Assembly: GCF_023053635.1 (NCBI RefSeq)
Contig: NC_086173.1
Coordinates: forward strand, 127,336,697-127,400,696
DNA: 64,000 bases
Reading direction: 5' to 3'
From: Elgaria multicarinata webbii
Lineage: Eukaryota > Chordata > Lepidosauria > Squamata > Anguidae
The notes under the pieces are model-generated. The model worked only from the letters and a program-made list of their open reading frames with translations. It was not told the DNA's origin and did not search any database. This document shows positions 17,181 to 29,800 of the stretch, piece after piece (the first letter of the stretch is position 1; every line of letters begins with the position of its first letter). The position numbers and the translations under genes are program-made.

Positions 17181-18117
17181 GGCCTGCCTTTCCCACTCCA
17201 CCTCACTGTGTGTTCTCCAGCACTAGCCTGTGAAATAACATGTTAAGAGAAAACATAAATAAATAAAATAAACATAACCGTGTTTAACCAAAAAATACTA
17301 ATAATAAAAGGGCACAATTTCTACAGTAAGAAGCACCAGGACCCTCAGCTTGTTTAGGTACTTTTCCTACCATACTACCATGATGAAGCTGAAATAGTTC
17401 AAATTAACGCTGAAGAGAAGAAAGAAACCTCTGGATATACACGATCATGAAACTACCCTGTGACACTATTTCCAAAAGGAAATGGCACCAGGAAATGTGC
17501 TAATGCCTATGGGGCCAGAAGCCATGCTCAATGAACATTATTTTGCCATGTAAAGGAAGCAAAAGAACTCATTTGAAGGTGCACAGGAAAAGAGAGCCAC
17601 CCATGCTTGTTTGAATGGCTGCTTGAATCCTTTAAATTGGAATGCGTTGGCCATTCTTTATGCGTGTTTTTTTTCTCTCTTTTACTCCCATTGACTCCTA
17701 TGGTAGGGAATGACCAGCAGCAGCTGGCACATCTCCCCCAGCTTTTGGCCAGCTTTAGGATTGCAGCCAAACGTACTTCAAAGCACTAACAGTGCAACTT
17801 TATACATTTCTGTTTATGTATGCTTCACTGGATTGCATATGATTGCAGCCGAAGTCTACCAGCCTACATTTCAGTAACTAGGGTTAAGTTTATATTCATT
17901 ACGATTGTTAACAACAAACTAAATAAAATAATCATTGCCAGGTTGCTACTACCAAATCCTGGGCCTTCTGTAGTAAAAATTACTGTCTGAATTGCAACAG
18001 TAATAAGAATTTCCCTACCCTATGCAGCTATGACTCCCTCCTTTATACTGCCATCTAGTGGGCAGAAGTGATTCTCAAATCATTTTCCTCTAAGCATTTT
18101 GGTTGCAAATTTATGCA
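17181..18117. other. Intergenic, no recognised gene
   Basis: Unassigned. Two opposed short frames near 17.6 kb overlap each other and look random. Confidence 0.45.
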
Positions 18118-18195
18118 CCCTTTACCTGGGAGTAAATTCCATTGAACTGAATAGGACTTACTACTAAGAAGACACAGTTAGGACTGTGCTGCTAG
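18118..18195 (+). repeat. Fragment of sauropsid 'ctgggagtaaattccattga' repeat
   Basis: Contains ctgggagtaaattccattga actgaataggacttact...aggactgtgctg, a very common short repeat; related pieces lie at 2.82, 19.31 and 29.06 kb. Confidence 0.6.
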
Positions 18196-18952
18196 ACATA
18201 TAAAACAGAATCACTTTGTAAACTGTTTTACATCTGTATAAAATGTTTCCAGTATGTTGAAGACCAGAGCACAATGCTGAATTAGTTCCTCTTGGTTCAT
18301 AGCCATAACACTAGTATAATTTGTAATGAAGAGAAATTCGGCTTTATTTTTACTTAACAGAACATATTTAAAAATAATAGATACGTGCAAAAATACTCTG
18401 GCAATGTTGCTTGCCATATATTCACCGGTGATTAATAGTGTTAAGGAAAGCCGTGCATCTCTTCGTAATGGACATATAACAGGGAGATGTAGGTCATTCA
18501 TGTATAGAATGGGGAAGAAAAGCAAACTTGTTTCCACTTTATTAAATGGTTACATTACTGTCACCCGTCCTCTCCCAATAACAGTTCATATGTGACCATT
18601 TATTACTTTGTCTGCCTAGAGACAGAAGGAAAAAAGGGACAATGACATTAATCAGCTACATTGACCACATGAAGAACACCTAGTCTGTGAATCTGAAAGT
18701 CCCATAAAGGAGGAAGCAGGCAAATAATAAGCCAAAGATGTGAATAAAGGCTTAGCAGAGGCTTGGGAGAAAGAGAAACGTTACAAGGGAAGGAAGATGA
18801 AGCCAAGGGGAGGGTGCAAGGAAAACCTCAAACAGGATTTGAGGACAAGAGGGGTAGAACATTATTGGGAAGAGACAGCAGGTGAGGTCACATACAGAGA
18901 GAAAACCAGAAGTCAAGAGAGGTACTGGAATGGGAGGCACTTGAAGGCCAGC

Positions 18953-19078
18953 CCTATGCATGTTTACACGGCAAAAAAAAAAGTCTGACAACTCTCAGCA
19001 TTCCCCAGCCAGTCATACTAGCTGGGGAATGCTAAGGATTATACGACTCTTTTCTGACTAAACATGCATAGGATTATG
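18953..19078. repeat. Fold-back repeat family B (catgcatagga type)
   Basis: Starts cctatgcatgtttacacgg and ends taaacatgcatagg, with inner arms cagcattccccagccag / ctggggaatgct. This forms a hairpin about 125 bp long. Related copies at 21.28, 31.37 and 41.59 kb. Confidence 0.75.
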
Positions 19079-19854
19079 TCTTTTGTGTATTTAAAAAGTA
19101 GTTTACATTTACATTTGTTTTTAAACACAAACAAAATAAAATGGCTGAAAAGTCTCCAGCTCAACAGAGATATCAGCCTTTTGTTCAAAATCTTGTTTTA
19201 GAATGAGAAATGAAACATTTAATCATTAGGAACTATGGGTTAAATGTAGCTGCTTTGAGAACCATTTCTATTGACACTCAGTTCAGTGCAGAATCTTCCT
19301 AGATCTGAGGCTGAGATCTACTTCTGAGTAGATATACACAGGGTTGTATTGCTAGTCTTGCTTAAGAGGTTTACTTTGCCAAGCTAAACTCAGAGCATAA
19401 AAAAGGGCTTTCCTTTGGAACTTGATTCCCCACAATCGAATAGGAGCGAGCAATTCCATGTGTCATCTTATCTTAAATTTAACACTGTGAAGGAACTGAA
19501 CTATCTTGTTTTTTGGAAGGTAGGGATTAATCACTCTGTGTATACCCACCCACACACCTGGGCAAGCTAATCAGTTTCAGCCAAAAGGTTAATAGCTTAG
19601 AGGTCAAAAACTTAGTAGAGGCCAGGAAGTTTTGCTCAATAAGCCAAGGAAGGATAAAGTTCAACAAAAGCACAAAAGAAAGTAAGTTTTTACTCAGGAA
19701 ACAGATGTAGCTTGCAGAAATTAGTAAGAAACTACCATCCAGTCTAGGAAATTAGCTGGGTGCATTTATCTCTATTTTATTACCCCCATTGCCACTGCAT
19801 TTATGTCTGGTGTGTCTCTATCCAGATTTTAAAACACTTTCATACTAACATTTT
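19079..19854. other. Intergenic, no recognised gene
   Basis: Nothing recognised except a cttctgagtaga fragment near 19.32 kb. Confidence 0.45.
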
Positions 19855-19920
19855 TTATTAATATCTAAATTATTGAGAGCTTCGGCTATTGGGTGGTATA
19901 AAAATGTAATAAATAAATAT
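19855..19920 (+). repeat. LINE/SINE tail (cttcggctattgggtggtat)
   Basis: attgagagcttcggctattg ggtggtataaaaatgtaata followed by aataaat is the squamate L2-type 3' tail. It appears in reverse at 28.5, 30.53, 36.3 and 55.67 kb. Confidence 0.75.
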
Positions 19921-20162
19921 TGTTTGAAATCTTTTGGGAGAGGGTATATCAAAACACATCTATCAACTAACTCCTCTATTATCTGAAGTAGAAACCTCAA
20001 ACCTAGAGAGTTTTGAGGCTGGTTTGGTGGAGGGAGCCAGAGAAGTAAAATTTACCACCTGGTGGCAGTAGAATAAGCCAAAGGACGGGAAGGGCCAAAA
20101 GGAGTGTGGGTACACTGTTTTGCCTGTTTCCCCTTCCACTCACAATCTGTGACAAAGAACGT

Positions 20163-20412
20163 CTCCTTAAAAGTTACAGGAAGACAGATTCCAGCTGGAC
20201 ATCAGGAAAAACTTCCTGACTGTTAGAGCAGTAAGGTAGTGGAACCAATTACCTAGGGAGGTTGTGGGCTATCCCACACTAGAGGCCTTCAAGAGGCAGC
20301 TGGACAGCCATCTGTCAAGGATGCTGTAGGGTGGATTCCTGCATTGAGCAGGGGGTTGGACTCAATGGCTTTATAGGCCCCTTCCAACTCTACTATTCTA
20401 TGATTCTATGAA
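20163..20412 (+). repeat. CR1 LINE 3' end
   Basis: Reads caggaaaaacttcctgactg ... ggttggactcaatggctttat aggccccttccaactct then attctatgattctatg, the diagnostic CR1 terminal repeat. Confidence 0.9.
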
Positions 20413-20559
20413 AAGTTCAGTATAATCATACATCATTACAAGGACATAAAGTTGCTTGCAAAACTTTTTACGTTTTAATTGTAAAAACAAAACAAGACAT
20501 ACAAACAAAATATTCTGACAATCCTTGAAACCAAAATGCCAACTTGAGTAAGAGGCACA

Positions 20560-20612
20560 CAGTAAAATATTTACTCATGTCATTTGATACAATTTTATTC
20601 ATTGAATTTATT
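20560..20612 (-). other. TRNT1: Probable TRNT1 3' UTR and poly(A) signals
   Basis: Minus-strand AATAAA hexamers lie at 20612-20607 (touching the stop) and 20599-20594. A very short 3' UTR is possible; a longer one is not excluded. Confidence 0.4.
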
Positions 20613-20861
20613 TTAGACCTTCTTTACATAGCTTAGGAGTTCTTCCTTATCCATTCGGTAATCACTCTTTTTCCACTGGTCCCGTAACTGCTGTAAGACT
20701 ATCCCAATTTCTTTCCCTGATGAAATTCCCATTTTCCTTATGTCGTGGCCGCTTATTGGAAAAGTAGGGACAGACCACTGTTGCATTTCTTTCAGAAGAT
20801 GTTCTTCCCCTTGGTACTTCAGAAGCTCACAGATCCTGGATATTGCATCAGCCTCCCTAGA
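20613..20861 (-). CDS. TRNT1: TRNT1 last coding exon ([20 protein letters not shown]...)
   Basis: 83 codons including TAA at 20615-20613. It covers the tail domain, with [16 protein letters not shown] and ending SYVKKV. The longer open frame upstream of 20861 is intron. Confidence 0.95.
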   Translation of the reverse strand, partial: SREADAISRICELLKYQGEEHLLKEMQQWSVPTFPISGHDIRKMGISSGKEIGIVLQQLRDQWKKSDYRMDKEELLSYVKKV

Positions 20862-23800
20862 CTTTACAAAAACACATAGTAATCTGAGAACAGACACATC
20901 TACGGCAATACTTAACAGCCACCAACTGCAAACACACAACCCCATAAACCACATGTATCCAAAGGCTTCCCAAAATAATTACATTTACTTAGTACAGTAG
21001 ACAAGCCCATGATTTTTTTCAGTGATTAACCAAGGGTTGAAAAGGGTAAAAGCAAATTAAGCATAGCAAAGGTAGGTTTGCAGTCATTAAAAGTGTACTT
21101 CAAAATATTCTTGCTTCCAACAACTTGCAATGAAGCTTGGGACCATAAACTCATGTCTTAGATATCAGGTAAATAATTGCCACTTGTGCGCCTATTCCTA
21201 AATATGTTGATTTACTAGTTAAGTCTCAATGCATTTGATGAGATTTGGTTCCTACTAAGGATGTTTAGGATTACAGCTTTGGGGCACAATCTAAAGCACG
21301 TTTAGACAGAAAAAAGTCCTATAACACCCAGCATTCCTCAGCCAGCATGGTCCAAGGTCGTAGGAGAAAATACAGAGAAGGAACATAGAAGTACCACTCT
21401 TCTACCTTAGCCAGTGATGTTTCAACTTAGGTGAAAATATGGGAGACCTCAATACCACAATTCAGGTGGTAGTTAAGCCTGAATGGGTAATAAGAGGTGG
21501 ATGAACTACCCACTTCTTCTCGACCTTTAGACAGGGATGGGCAAGTTGTGTCCCTCCAGATGTTTTGGCCTACAACTCCTATCAGCTTTAGCCAGTATAG
21601 CAAATGGTGAAGGCTCATGGGAGTTGTAGGCAAAAACATCTGAAAGGCCATATAGTGCCCATGCCTACCCTAAGCTTATTGGCTCTGGAGAAATAATGAT
21701 GGAAAAGATAGCTAGGAGCAGGTGTAACAAGTGTAGGGAATTAGGGTAAAGGCTTGGGGGGGGGGGGGGGAAACTGGGGAGAACCAGAAAAAAATAGGAA
21801 AAAACTTTCACCCACATTTTTGCAAAAAGAGGAGGGCCTTCACATTTTTCTAGGTTCCCCACCTCCCCATTTCTTTGGGGTCTTTTTTTTCCAGGACCTC
21901 ACATCTCTAGAATAATCCAGAAAAGCCTCTGATGCAATAATCATATAAAGTATTTAGTATGAAATAGCGATGCAAAATAGCACTTACATCTATAACGAAG
22001 TCCTGATATGGTTTAATTGGTTCTGCAGTATCAGTAGCTTTGACCAAGTCTCTCCTATGCTTCAGCAGAAAGAGCCCAAGGTTTTTGTCGTCTTTTGAAA
22101 TTTTCAGCCTTAAATCCAGTTTGGTGATGTCATCTGGAACCTTTAACAGTGATGTTAGAACGGTCATTGCTTTTGGAAAGAGATTCTGAACATTTTTACA
22201 GACTGTGTCAAATTCTTGCAAGTTCCCATTAATAGGCAATCCTGAGGGACACACACAAAAAAGGAATGTGAGAACAGTGTAACGAAGAAAACAAAAAGCT
22301 ATCAGAAGACATACTCTGCTGAGTAATTCAGCCTTCCTCAGCTAGCTGTTCTCCAGAAATTTTGGACTTCAACTTCCGTGAATCCTAGTCAGCATATCCA
22401 ATGGTCAGGGGTCCTGGGAGTTGTCATTCAAAACATCTGGAGGGCACCAGGCTGTGGAAGGCTGAAGTAACTAAACTTACTTACGAACATGTATTTATTG
22501 TGAGCTACTGAATAAGCACAACTAAAAGGGCCACAGTAGTTGAAAACCACAATTGGTCATCTTGCACCAGGACTGGAATCAGAGCTACTGCTGGTACCAT
22601 CCCACCAGTGACGTCAGGCGACCAATATGGAGCAGGGCTATCCAAGCAAGGGGTTTGGCTTACTTCTAGCAGGAAGGCTAGCCCTTTATGCTAGCGGACA
22701 AGGCTAGAACCAATGGATAGAAATAACTGGGAAGCAGATTTCAGCAAAACATTAACAGAAACTGTGAGAGCTCTTCAGCAGTGGAACAGAGTGCCTTGAG
22801 AGGTGGCAGGATTTAAGCCAAGGCTGGATTGGCCACTTAGCAGAGATGCTTTATGTAGAGCCTCTCGATGCATTACAGAGCCTGCACTGAGCAAGGAGTT
22901 GGACAGATGATCTTTAAGATCCCTTCCAATTCAATGATTATCTTAAGGGCTCTCAGAGCAACTTAAGATATTCTGCATGGGCAAAACCTCTTTTAGAACA
23001 GTTAATGGTATTCAGCCATTTTCCAATGGATGCAGATATTCACTGCAGAATGTGCCACTAGAATGACACTGTTCCTTATTACTAAATGTTCTGGTTGGCA
23101 GAAGAATTAAGGCTATGTAAATTCATTGCACTTTACCTATATAGCCAGCCACACCAAGTTCGTACATTAGGCGAATGAGATGATTGACATGCTGCCCAAT
23201 GAGAATTTTCCTCAATTCCACCCAAATCCTCTCGCCCGATATTCCAGCCAGGCCTTTGGCATTTTCTTTGATGGCTTCCAAAGTTTTGGATTCATGGTCA
23301 CCAGGCTTTTCTGCTATCTTCCCATAAAACCTAGGAGGAAAAAAAATCTCTATTAGCACCTAGAGCTAATTTGCGGTTGTTGTTGTTTTGTAAATGTTGA
23401 GTTGCAACTGTACCGTGCAATACTGATTGCCATCATTTTGAAAGTGCAGAATTTGATATGCAAGTGGCACAAATGGATATTAAGTGATCTGAATAACAGA
23501 GGAAGAGAGAGTTCTATGGGTTATGTCCTGGTATACTGCTGCATCGATGTGTGCACACCACTGGGGGAGGGGAGTGAAGAAACAGAGCTATACTGCATGG
23601 CAATCTGTATATGTGGTGTCAGATCATGCCCTTATCATTTAGAAATATAAAGCCAGTGTGGTGTAGTGGCTAAAGTTTTGGATTGGGAGTTGGGAGATCC
23701 AGGTCCTAGTCCCCACTCGGCCATGGAAACCCACTGGGTGACATTGGGCCAATCACAGACCTACCTCACAGGGTCGTTGTTATTATTATTATTATTTATT

Positions 23801-26800
23801 ATTATTATTTATTTATATAGCACCATCAATGTACATGGTGCTGTACAGATAACACAGTAAATAGCAAGACCCTGCCGCATAGGCTTACAATCTAATAAGT
23901 TGTAGTAAACAATAAAGAGGGAAGGAGAATGCAAACAGGCACAGGGAAGTGTAAACAGGCACCGGGTAGGGTGAAGCTAACAGTATAAAGTCAGAACAAA
24001 TTCAATATTTGAAGGCTATAGGGAAAAGAAAAGTTTTTAGCTGAGTTTTAAAAGCAGTGATTGAGTTTGTAGTTCTCAAGTGTTCTGGAAGAGCGTTCCA
24101 GGCGTAAGGGGCAGCAGAAGAAAAAGGACGAAGCCGAGTAAGGGAAGTGGAGGTCCTTGGGCAGGCGAGAAGCATGGCATCAGAGGAGCGGAGAGCCCGA
24201 GCGGGGCGATAGTGTGAGATGAGAGAGGAGAGATAGGCAGGAGCTAGACCGTGAAGAGCTTTGAAGGTCAGCAGGAGAAGTTTATATTGGATTCTGGAGT
24301 GAATTGGAAGCCAATGAAGAGATTTCAGAAGTGGAGTGACATGGTCAGAGCGGCGGGCCAGGAAGATGATCTTAGCGGCAGAGTGGGGGACAGAGACCAT
24401 CGGACTGATGTGAGACGAAGGAAGGCCAGAGAGAAGAAGGTTGCAGTAGTCCAGCCGAGAGATAACCAGTGCGTGAACGAGAGTCTTGGCAGAAGAGACA
24501 GACAAAAATGGTCGAATCCTGGCAATATTATATAGGAAGAAACGACAGGATTTAGCTACTGCCTCGATGTGAGGAGTAAAGGAGAGCGAGGAGTCAAATA
24601 TAAAGCCAAGACTACGAGCTTCCTTGACCGGAGTAAGCGTGACATCGTTGACAGTAAGAGAGAATGAGAGGTGAGGAGAAGGTTTAGGAGGAAAAACAAG
24701 CAATTCAGTCTTTGCCATGTTAAGTTTCAAACGACGATGAAGCAGCCAGGCTGAGATATCTGAAAGACATGCCGAGATACGATCGTGGACAACTGGAGAA
24801 AGTTCCGGAGATGAAAGATATAATTGTGTATCATCGGCATACAGGTGATATTGGAGGCCGTGAGATTGAATAAGCTTGCCCAAGAGAAGGATTATGTACA
24901 CCGCCTTGGGTTCCTTAACAGGAAAAAAGGCGGGATATAAATGCAATAATAATAATAATACCTGAAGTATCGTAGAATTCGTAAGTAATCCTCCTGTATT
25001 CTCTCGTTTGCATGTCCTACAAATCTGATTTTGTTGTTTTTTAAATCGGTGTAGCCATTGAAATAATCATAAAGTGTGCCATCCAAGCCTGTAAAGCAAA
25101 TAAAAACTTCATTAAAAGGGGTCTTTTCTGATGCCACATTTATCGTTAGCATTAGAACAAGGCAAGTATAAGTTCAAAAGCCATTCTGTTAATTGCTCAT
25201 CTTGAGGCATGCACTTTGTAATATAAGTTATAAGCAGATCTTAGTTTTACTTTCTACCACATGGTAACTACTTATGGCCAGTACATTTTAACACAATTTT
25301 TCCTATACTTCTTACATCTCCTGCTGTCAAAGTAAACATCATCTGTAGCAACCAAATTTGTGTGTCCATGAGTTTTCATTAATCAAGAAAACATATTCCC
25401 GCAATAGAATTATGTCAAGTGGCAATATATTTCCTGAGCACAGGAAAATCACAGGACATGAACAATGTCTACGGGTCAGTAGAAAGAGGCTTGCATAATG
25501 CAAAAGTTGATCAGGCTCTTGTATTGTATCAGTTGGTAAGGGTTGAAGGCAGTGAACTGTCAGAATAGGAGGGGAGGTCACACTGAATTTTGTAAGTGTG
25601 CTAGGAACTGCCCACAGCTTCCTAAAGTAACAGCTTTAGTCCTTAGCTTTGCTTTTATTCAATATTTTGATACTGGGTGGGATGCCAGAATGATCTAACA
25701 TGGTCACATGAAAACCAAACATAAAAACTCAAACATAAAAAGAATCCCATACACTAATACTGAACTCACTCTTCAAGTCCTGATCCTTATGGAAATAAAG
25801 GCTCAGTTCAGAAAACAAGTTTCTCTACGCAGTGGGAAAATTCTACTCAATAGTTGAGTTTTTAGGGGGTACTCACCACACAACATGTTTTAACTCCACT
25901 ATTGTGTGACTGTGGGTTCCTGTGGAGTTGAGTAAAAGTCAATGTGACGTTTGATTGACAGTTCTTCTGCCTTCTCTCCTCTCCCAGTCCTGATGGTATC
26001 CCATCAGCCACTGCTGCAAAAAAACAATCTCAGCAGCTCTCCTAGAGCGGCACGCCCTCCTTTCACCACTCTTGCCAGAGAACACTGTACGCAGTGGGAA
26101 AAGTCCACTCAATGCAACGGAAAACTCAATGGAGCCCTCCACATAACACACACCACAGCGGTTGTGCAGGAACTCTCCTCTCTCCAGCGTGGATATTCAG
26201 CGTGGAGTGTTTTCTAAAAAAACAACTCCAACGTGGGGTGTCCTTTTTCCCTCCAGACAACACATTTCTCAATGGTGGTGTAAAAACTCCACCGTGGAGT
26301 TCTAAAACCACCGTAGAGAAACGTGTTGTCTGAACTGAGCCAAAATAGCACCATCCACACACAAGAGGAAATATCAGCAGTTTGGGGAACTCTAAGAATT
26401 GCAGAAAAGGTTTTCTAAAAAACAAACAAACTCCCCTACTCAAATAATCTTTGGGAATATTTACATTCCACTCCACACCCCTCCCTGGCAACTCAAAGCT
26501 ACTACATACTGTATATGTGGGTCCCAGGACGTTTCCTATCCAGGCACTAACCAGGCTTCACCCTGCTTAGTTTCAACAGGGCTGATGCACCACTTGCCTT
26601 CAGACCAAGCCCTGGACACCATATCCAGGAACAGCTGGTGTTGAACATGGGCATGGAGGAATGACCACATGAAATAGCAATACAGACAGTCAGAATTTAA
26701 ATCGGAATTACTATGCTTTACCTAAGAACATAGAATTGATTGTGAGATCCCTCCTCTCAGCGTCTTTTTCCCAGTCAGTTGTGAATTCCACTTCTGCATG

Positions 26801-29800
26801 TCTTCCATCAGTAACCAGATCAATTCTAAGCGTGGTAATTTCAAAGTTCTGCTCGTGGAGCTGTAACAGATTTTTTTTAAAGTCTTAATTTACTTTTGGA
26901 TAATAGCAGCCTTTCCCATATGGGAAGAAACTAAATGATTTGTATGCCACATTTGGTTGCATGGGTGGGGGATTAAAAATAGATGAATAGCATATATAAA
27001 AGCCATTTTCTTCAGGGAAGCACTCCCTGTCCTGTTTAACAAGGGGCAACCATCCTATATAGATGGTTGCCCCAGTGATGGTTTCCCCACACTGATATTA
27101 TTCCTGGTCTCTATTTAAACTGTTGGTTTCTCAGTCCCCTATTTTCTGCAAGGCTTTCCATACATTCATTTCACAGGTCCCCATTTTCCATTCTTCTCTG
27201 CCTCGTCCCTCTCCGCCCTTTAGCTTCCCTGCTTCCTGGGCTCTCTTCCCACTCACCTTCCTTGCAGTCAGTATTCCTATACTTATGTTATTTTCCACCA
27301 ACATCACATCCTCTCTCTAGGCAATAGGTGGCCAAGATTTTCGACAGGTGCACACAGTCATATTAAAACTATATACTGTAATGTGCGCTACAGTATACAT
27401 GCCGTTACCCTGTGCATTGGGAGTGGGTTGCCTCTTGTCTTCTGTGGCAAGGAGCAGGCAGCACAGCACTGGAGAGGCAAGTAGGAATATAAAGCTGACT
27501 CTCATGAGCAGCCAGGCCCACAGATCTAATCTTGCTCTTGTCCAGTCTGCCACAAATTGCTGCTGCACAACACTTACAATATTTGCACTGCAGGTTGACC
27601 ACCATGGCACAGATCAAGTCTAAGCAACCTGGTGCCCTTCAGGTGTTTTGGGGTACAACTCCCAGAATCCTGAGCTTTTGTCACACCGTCTGGAGATGAT
27701 GGGATTTGTAGTCCAAAACATTTGGCAAGCATCAGGATGCCTACCCTAGGGTTTTTCCAAGATTCTTTTCCCCAGACAAAGTAGGCTTTCATAACAAGAG
27801 AACACCTTCACACAATCTGCACTTTTTATCAAGATTCTGCATGATGATCCTCAGTCTTTCTCTTTGCTATTAGAGTATTCACAATAATTCTATGATGCTA
27901 CAGTGGGGAGCTAGTAGGCGGAGGGATGGAGAAAAGGGAGAAAATGGCTCAAAGGCAAGAAGCAATGTTCAGCTTCTTATATTTATAGACAGAACTAAAA
28001 ATACATATGTAAATATTTTAGTAAAAACAGTGCATATTGGGGAAAGGATCCTTCCAAACATTTTCCCCAGGTAATATGGGTTTAAAAGAGTTGTAATAAA
28101 TAGTCTTTTACCCTGGCAGTGATGGTTCCATGTTTTTCTCCTCTGTTGTTGATCATACGGATGCCTTCAGCCTGGAACATTTCCTTCATCTGAGTAGGAG
28201 TCGCAGTGGTGGCAAAGTCAACATCTTGAGGGTTCATTCCATTGAGTAAGTCCCTTACAGCACCTCCTGCTATTCTTAGTTCATAATTGGCTTTGTCAAA
28301 TAATTCTGGAGTGGGGGGATAAGTGATCATGGGGGAGGGGGGGAAATAAAATTCTTGTAAGAATTACCTCTGCTGTTCAGACCCACTAAAGTTGATTTAG
28401 TTTCAAGTGTAGAAATGGTAAAAGAAAGAAGCCAGGTTGGAAAAATAAATATGTGGGCTAACTAGTGCATTTATTTATTTATTTATTTATTTTATTACAT
28501 TTATATACCGCCCCACAGCCGAAGCTCTCTGGGCAGTTCACAAAAGCTAAAAACAGTAAACATTAAAAGTATACAAAATTTAAAAACCATCAGAGACATA
28601 CAAACAACAGTATAAAAACAGCAGCATCCATTATTACATGATGATAACCCTTCATGATTTACTATGGACTCAGCAGACCACACTTGCCCAATGTGACTCA
28701 CTCTAAACCTATTCTACAGAAATGACTGCCTTCTCCCATACAAGCCTGTCTCCACTCTCGAGGTCATCAAGAGGCCTTTCTCACCTGCTTGCCACAAGGG
28801 CAGTTAAGTTGATGAGTGCAAGGTAGAGGACCTTCTCAGTAGGGTCTCTGCACCTCTCAAATCAACTTCCATCGGGTTTGTCGGGCCCTTTCTCTCAAAC
28901 CTTCAGGAAAGCTCTGAAGACCCACCTGTTTTCACTGGCCTTTCCTTAAATTGTACCCACTTTGTGTGGTTTTTATCTTGTATGCCTCCTTGAGACAATT
29001 CCGCTCTTAAAGGTGGCCTATAAATAACTTTAGCTAGATATAGATAAATATCCCCACTTCTTTCAATGGTGCTTACTTCAGAGCAAATGCATAGGATGAG
29101 AGCTTAAAATTAAATATGCAGAGATCCCAAGACTGCTTAGTGCTTGGTAATTTTTGGCATTATTAAGGCAGCTAAAAGCCAAATTTACCAGAGACAGCCA
29201 AGTAACCCCAAACACATTTCAAAATAAAGTATTTTATGCAGTTGCACACTTGAGTGGACAAAAGCTCACATACTTCTAAACATCTTTCCTGGTTTTTCTA
29301 CCTGAGCGAAGGCCACAATAGCTTGAGTTCAACTGCAATTGAACGAGCTTTGGCTTCATGATATTCCTTTAGGTTTGGGATTTTAGAACAACACATATAT
29401 TATCCTTCAGATTTTGCACATTTATGTTTCTGTTGGAAACATAAATGTATATTCCTTCCAAGCTGACAAAATATGAAATGGATATAAAGCAATTATATCC
29501 ATTTGGACTCGATGGCCTTGTAGGCCCCTTCCAACTCTGCTATTCTATGATTCTATGAATTATCTCTCAGGTGAGACTAAAAGAATCAAATTTGACTTTC
29601 CAAGTGAAAAGTTCTTTGGTAATTTGATGGCCTACATGAACAACTGAAAGAGATTAATCAAAATACTTGAAGTCTCAATTCTATTTTCACAGATGATTCT
29701 GAGGGAAATGCATGTTTCTTTGCATTTAGCTGGACAAACTTTTATTGGAGAAAGTGCATTCACACAGCAAGTTGCTTCAAAAGCCTACATAGTCAGATAA

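Noticed and set aside
20862-20954. Extra N-terminal residues ([12 protein letters not shown]...) of the open frame at the TRNT1 last exon
   Set aside because: Intron read-through; the true exon starts at 20861 after an AG acceptor, in phase with QDFVID.
23649-23720. True tRNA gene
   Set aside because: Box A/B spacing is tRNA-like but the stem pairing is lost and it continues into a Sauria SINE body.
28306-28330. MITYPPTP as a start of TRNT1 protein
   Set aside because: These codons are the polypyrimidine tract and acceptor of the intron, not exon.
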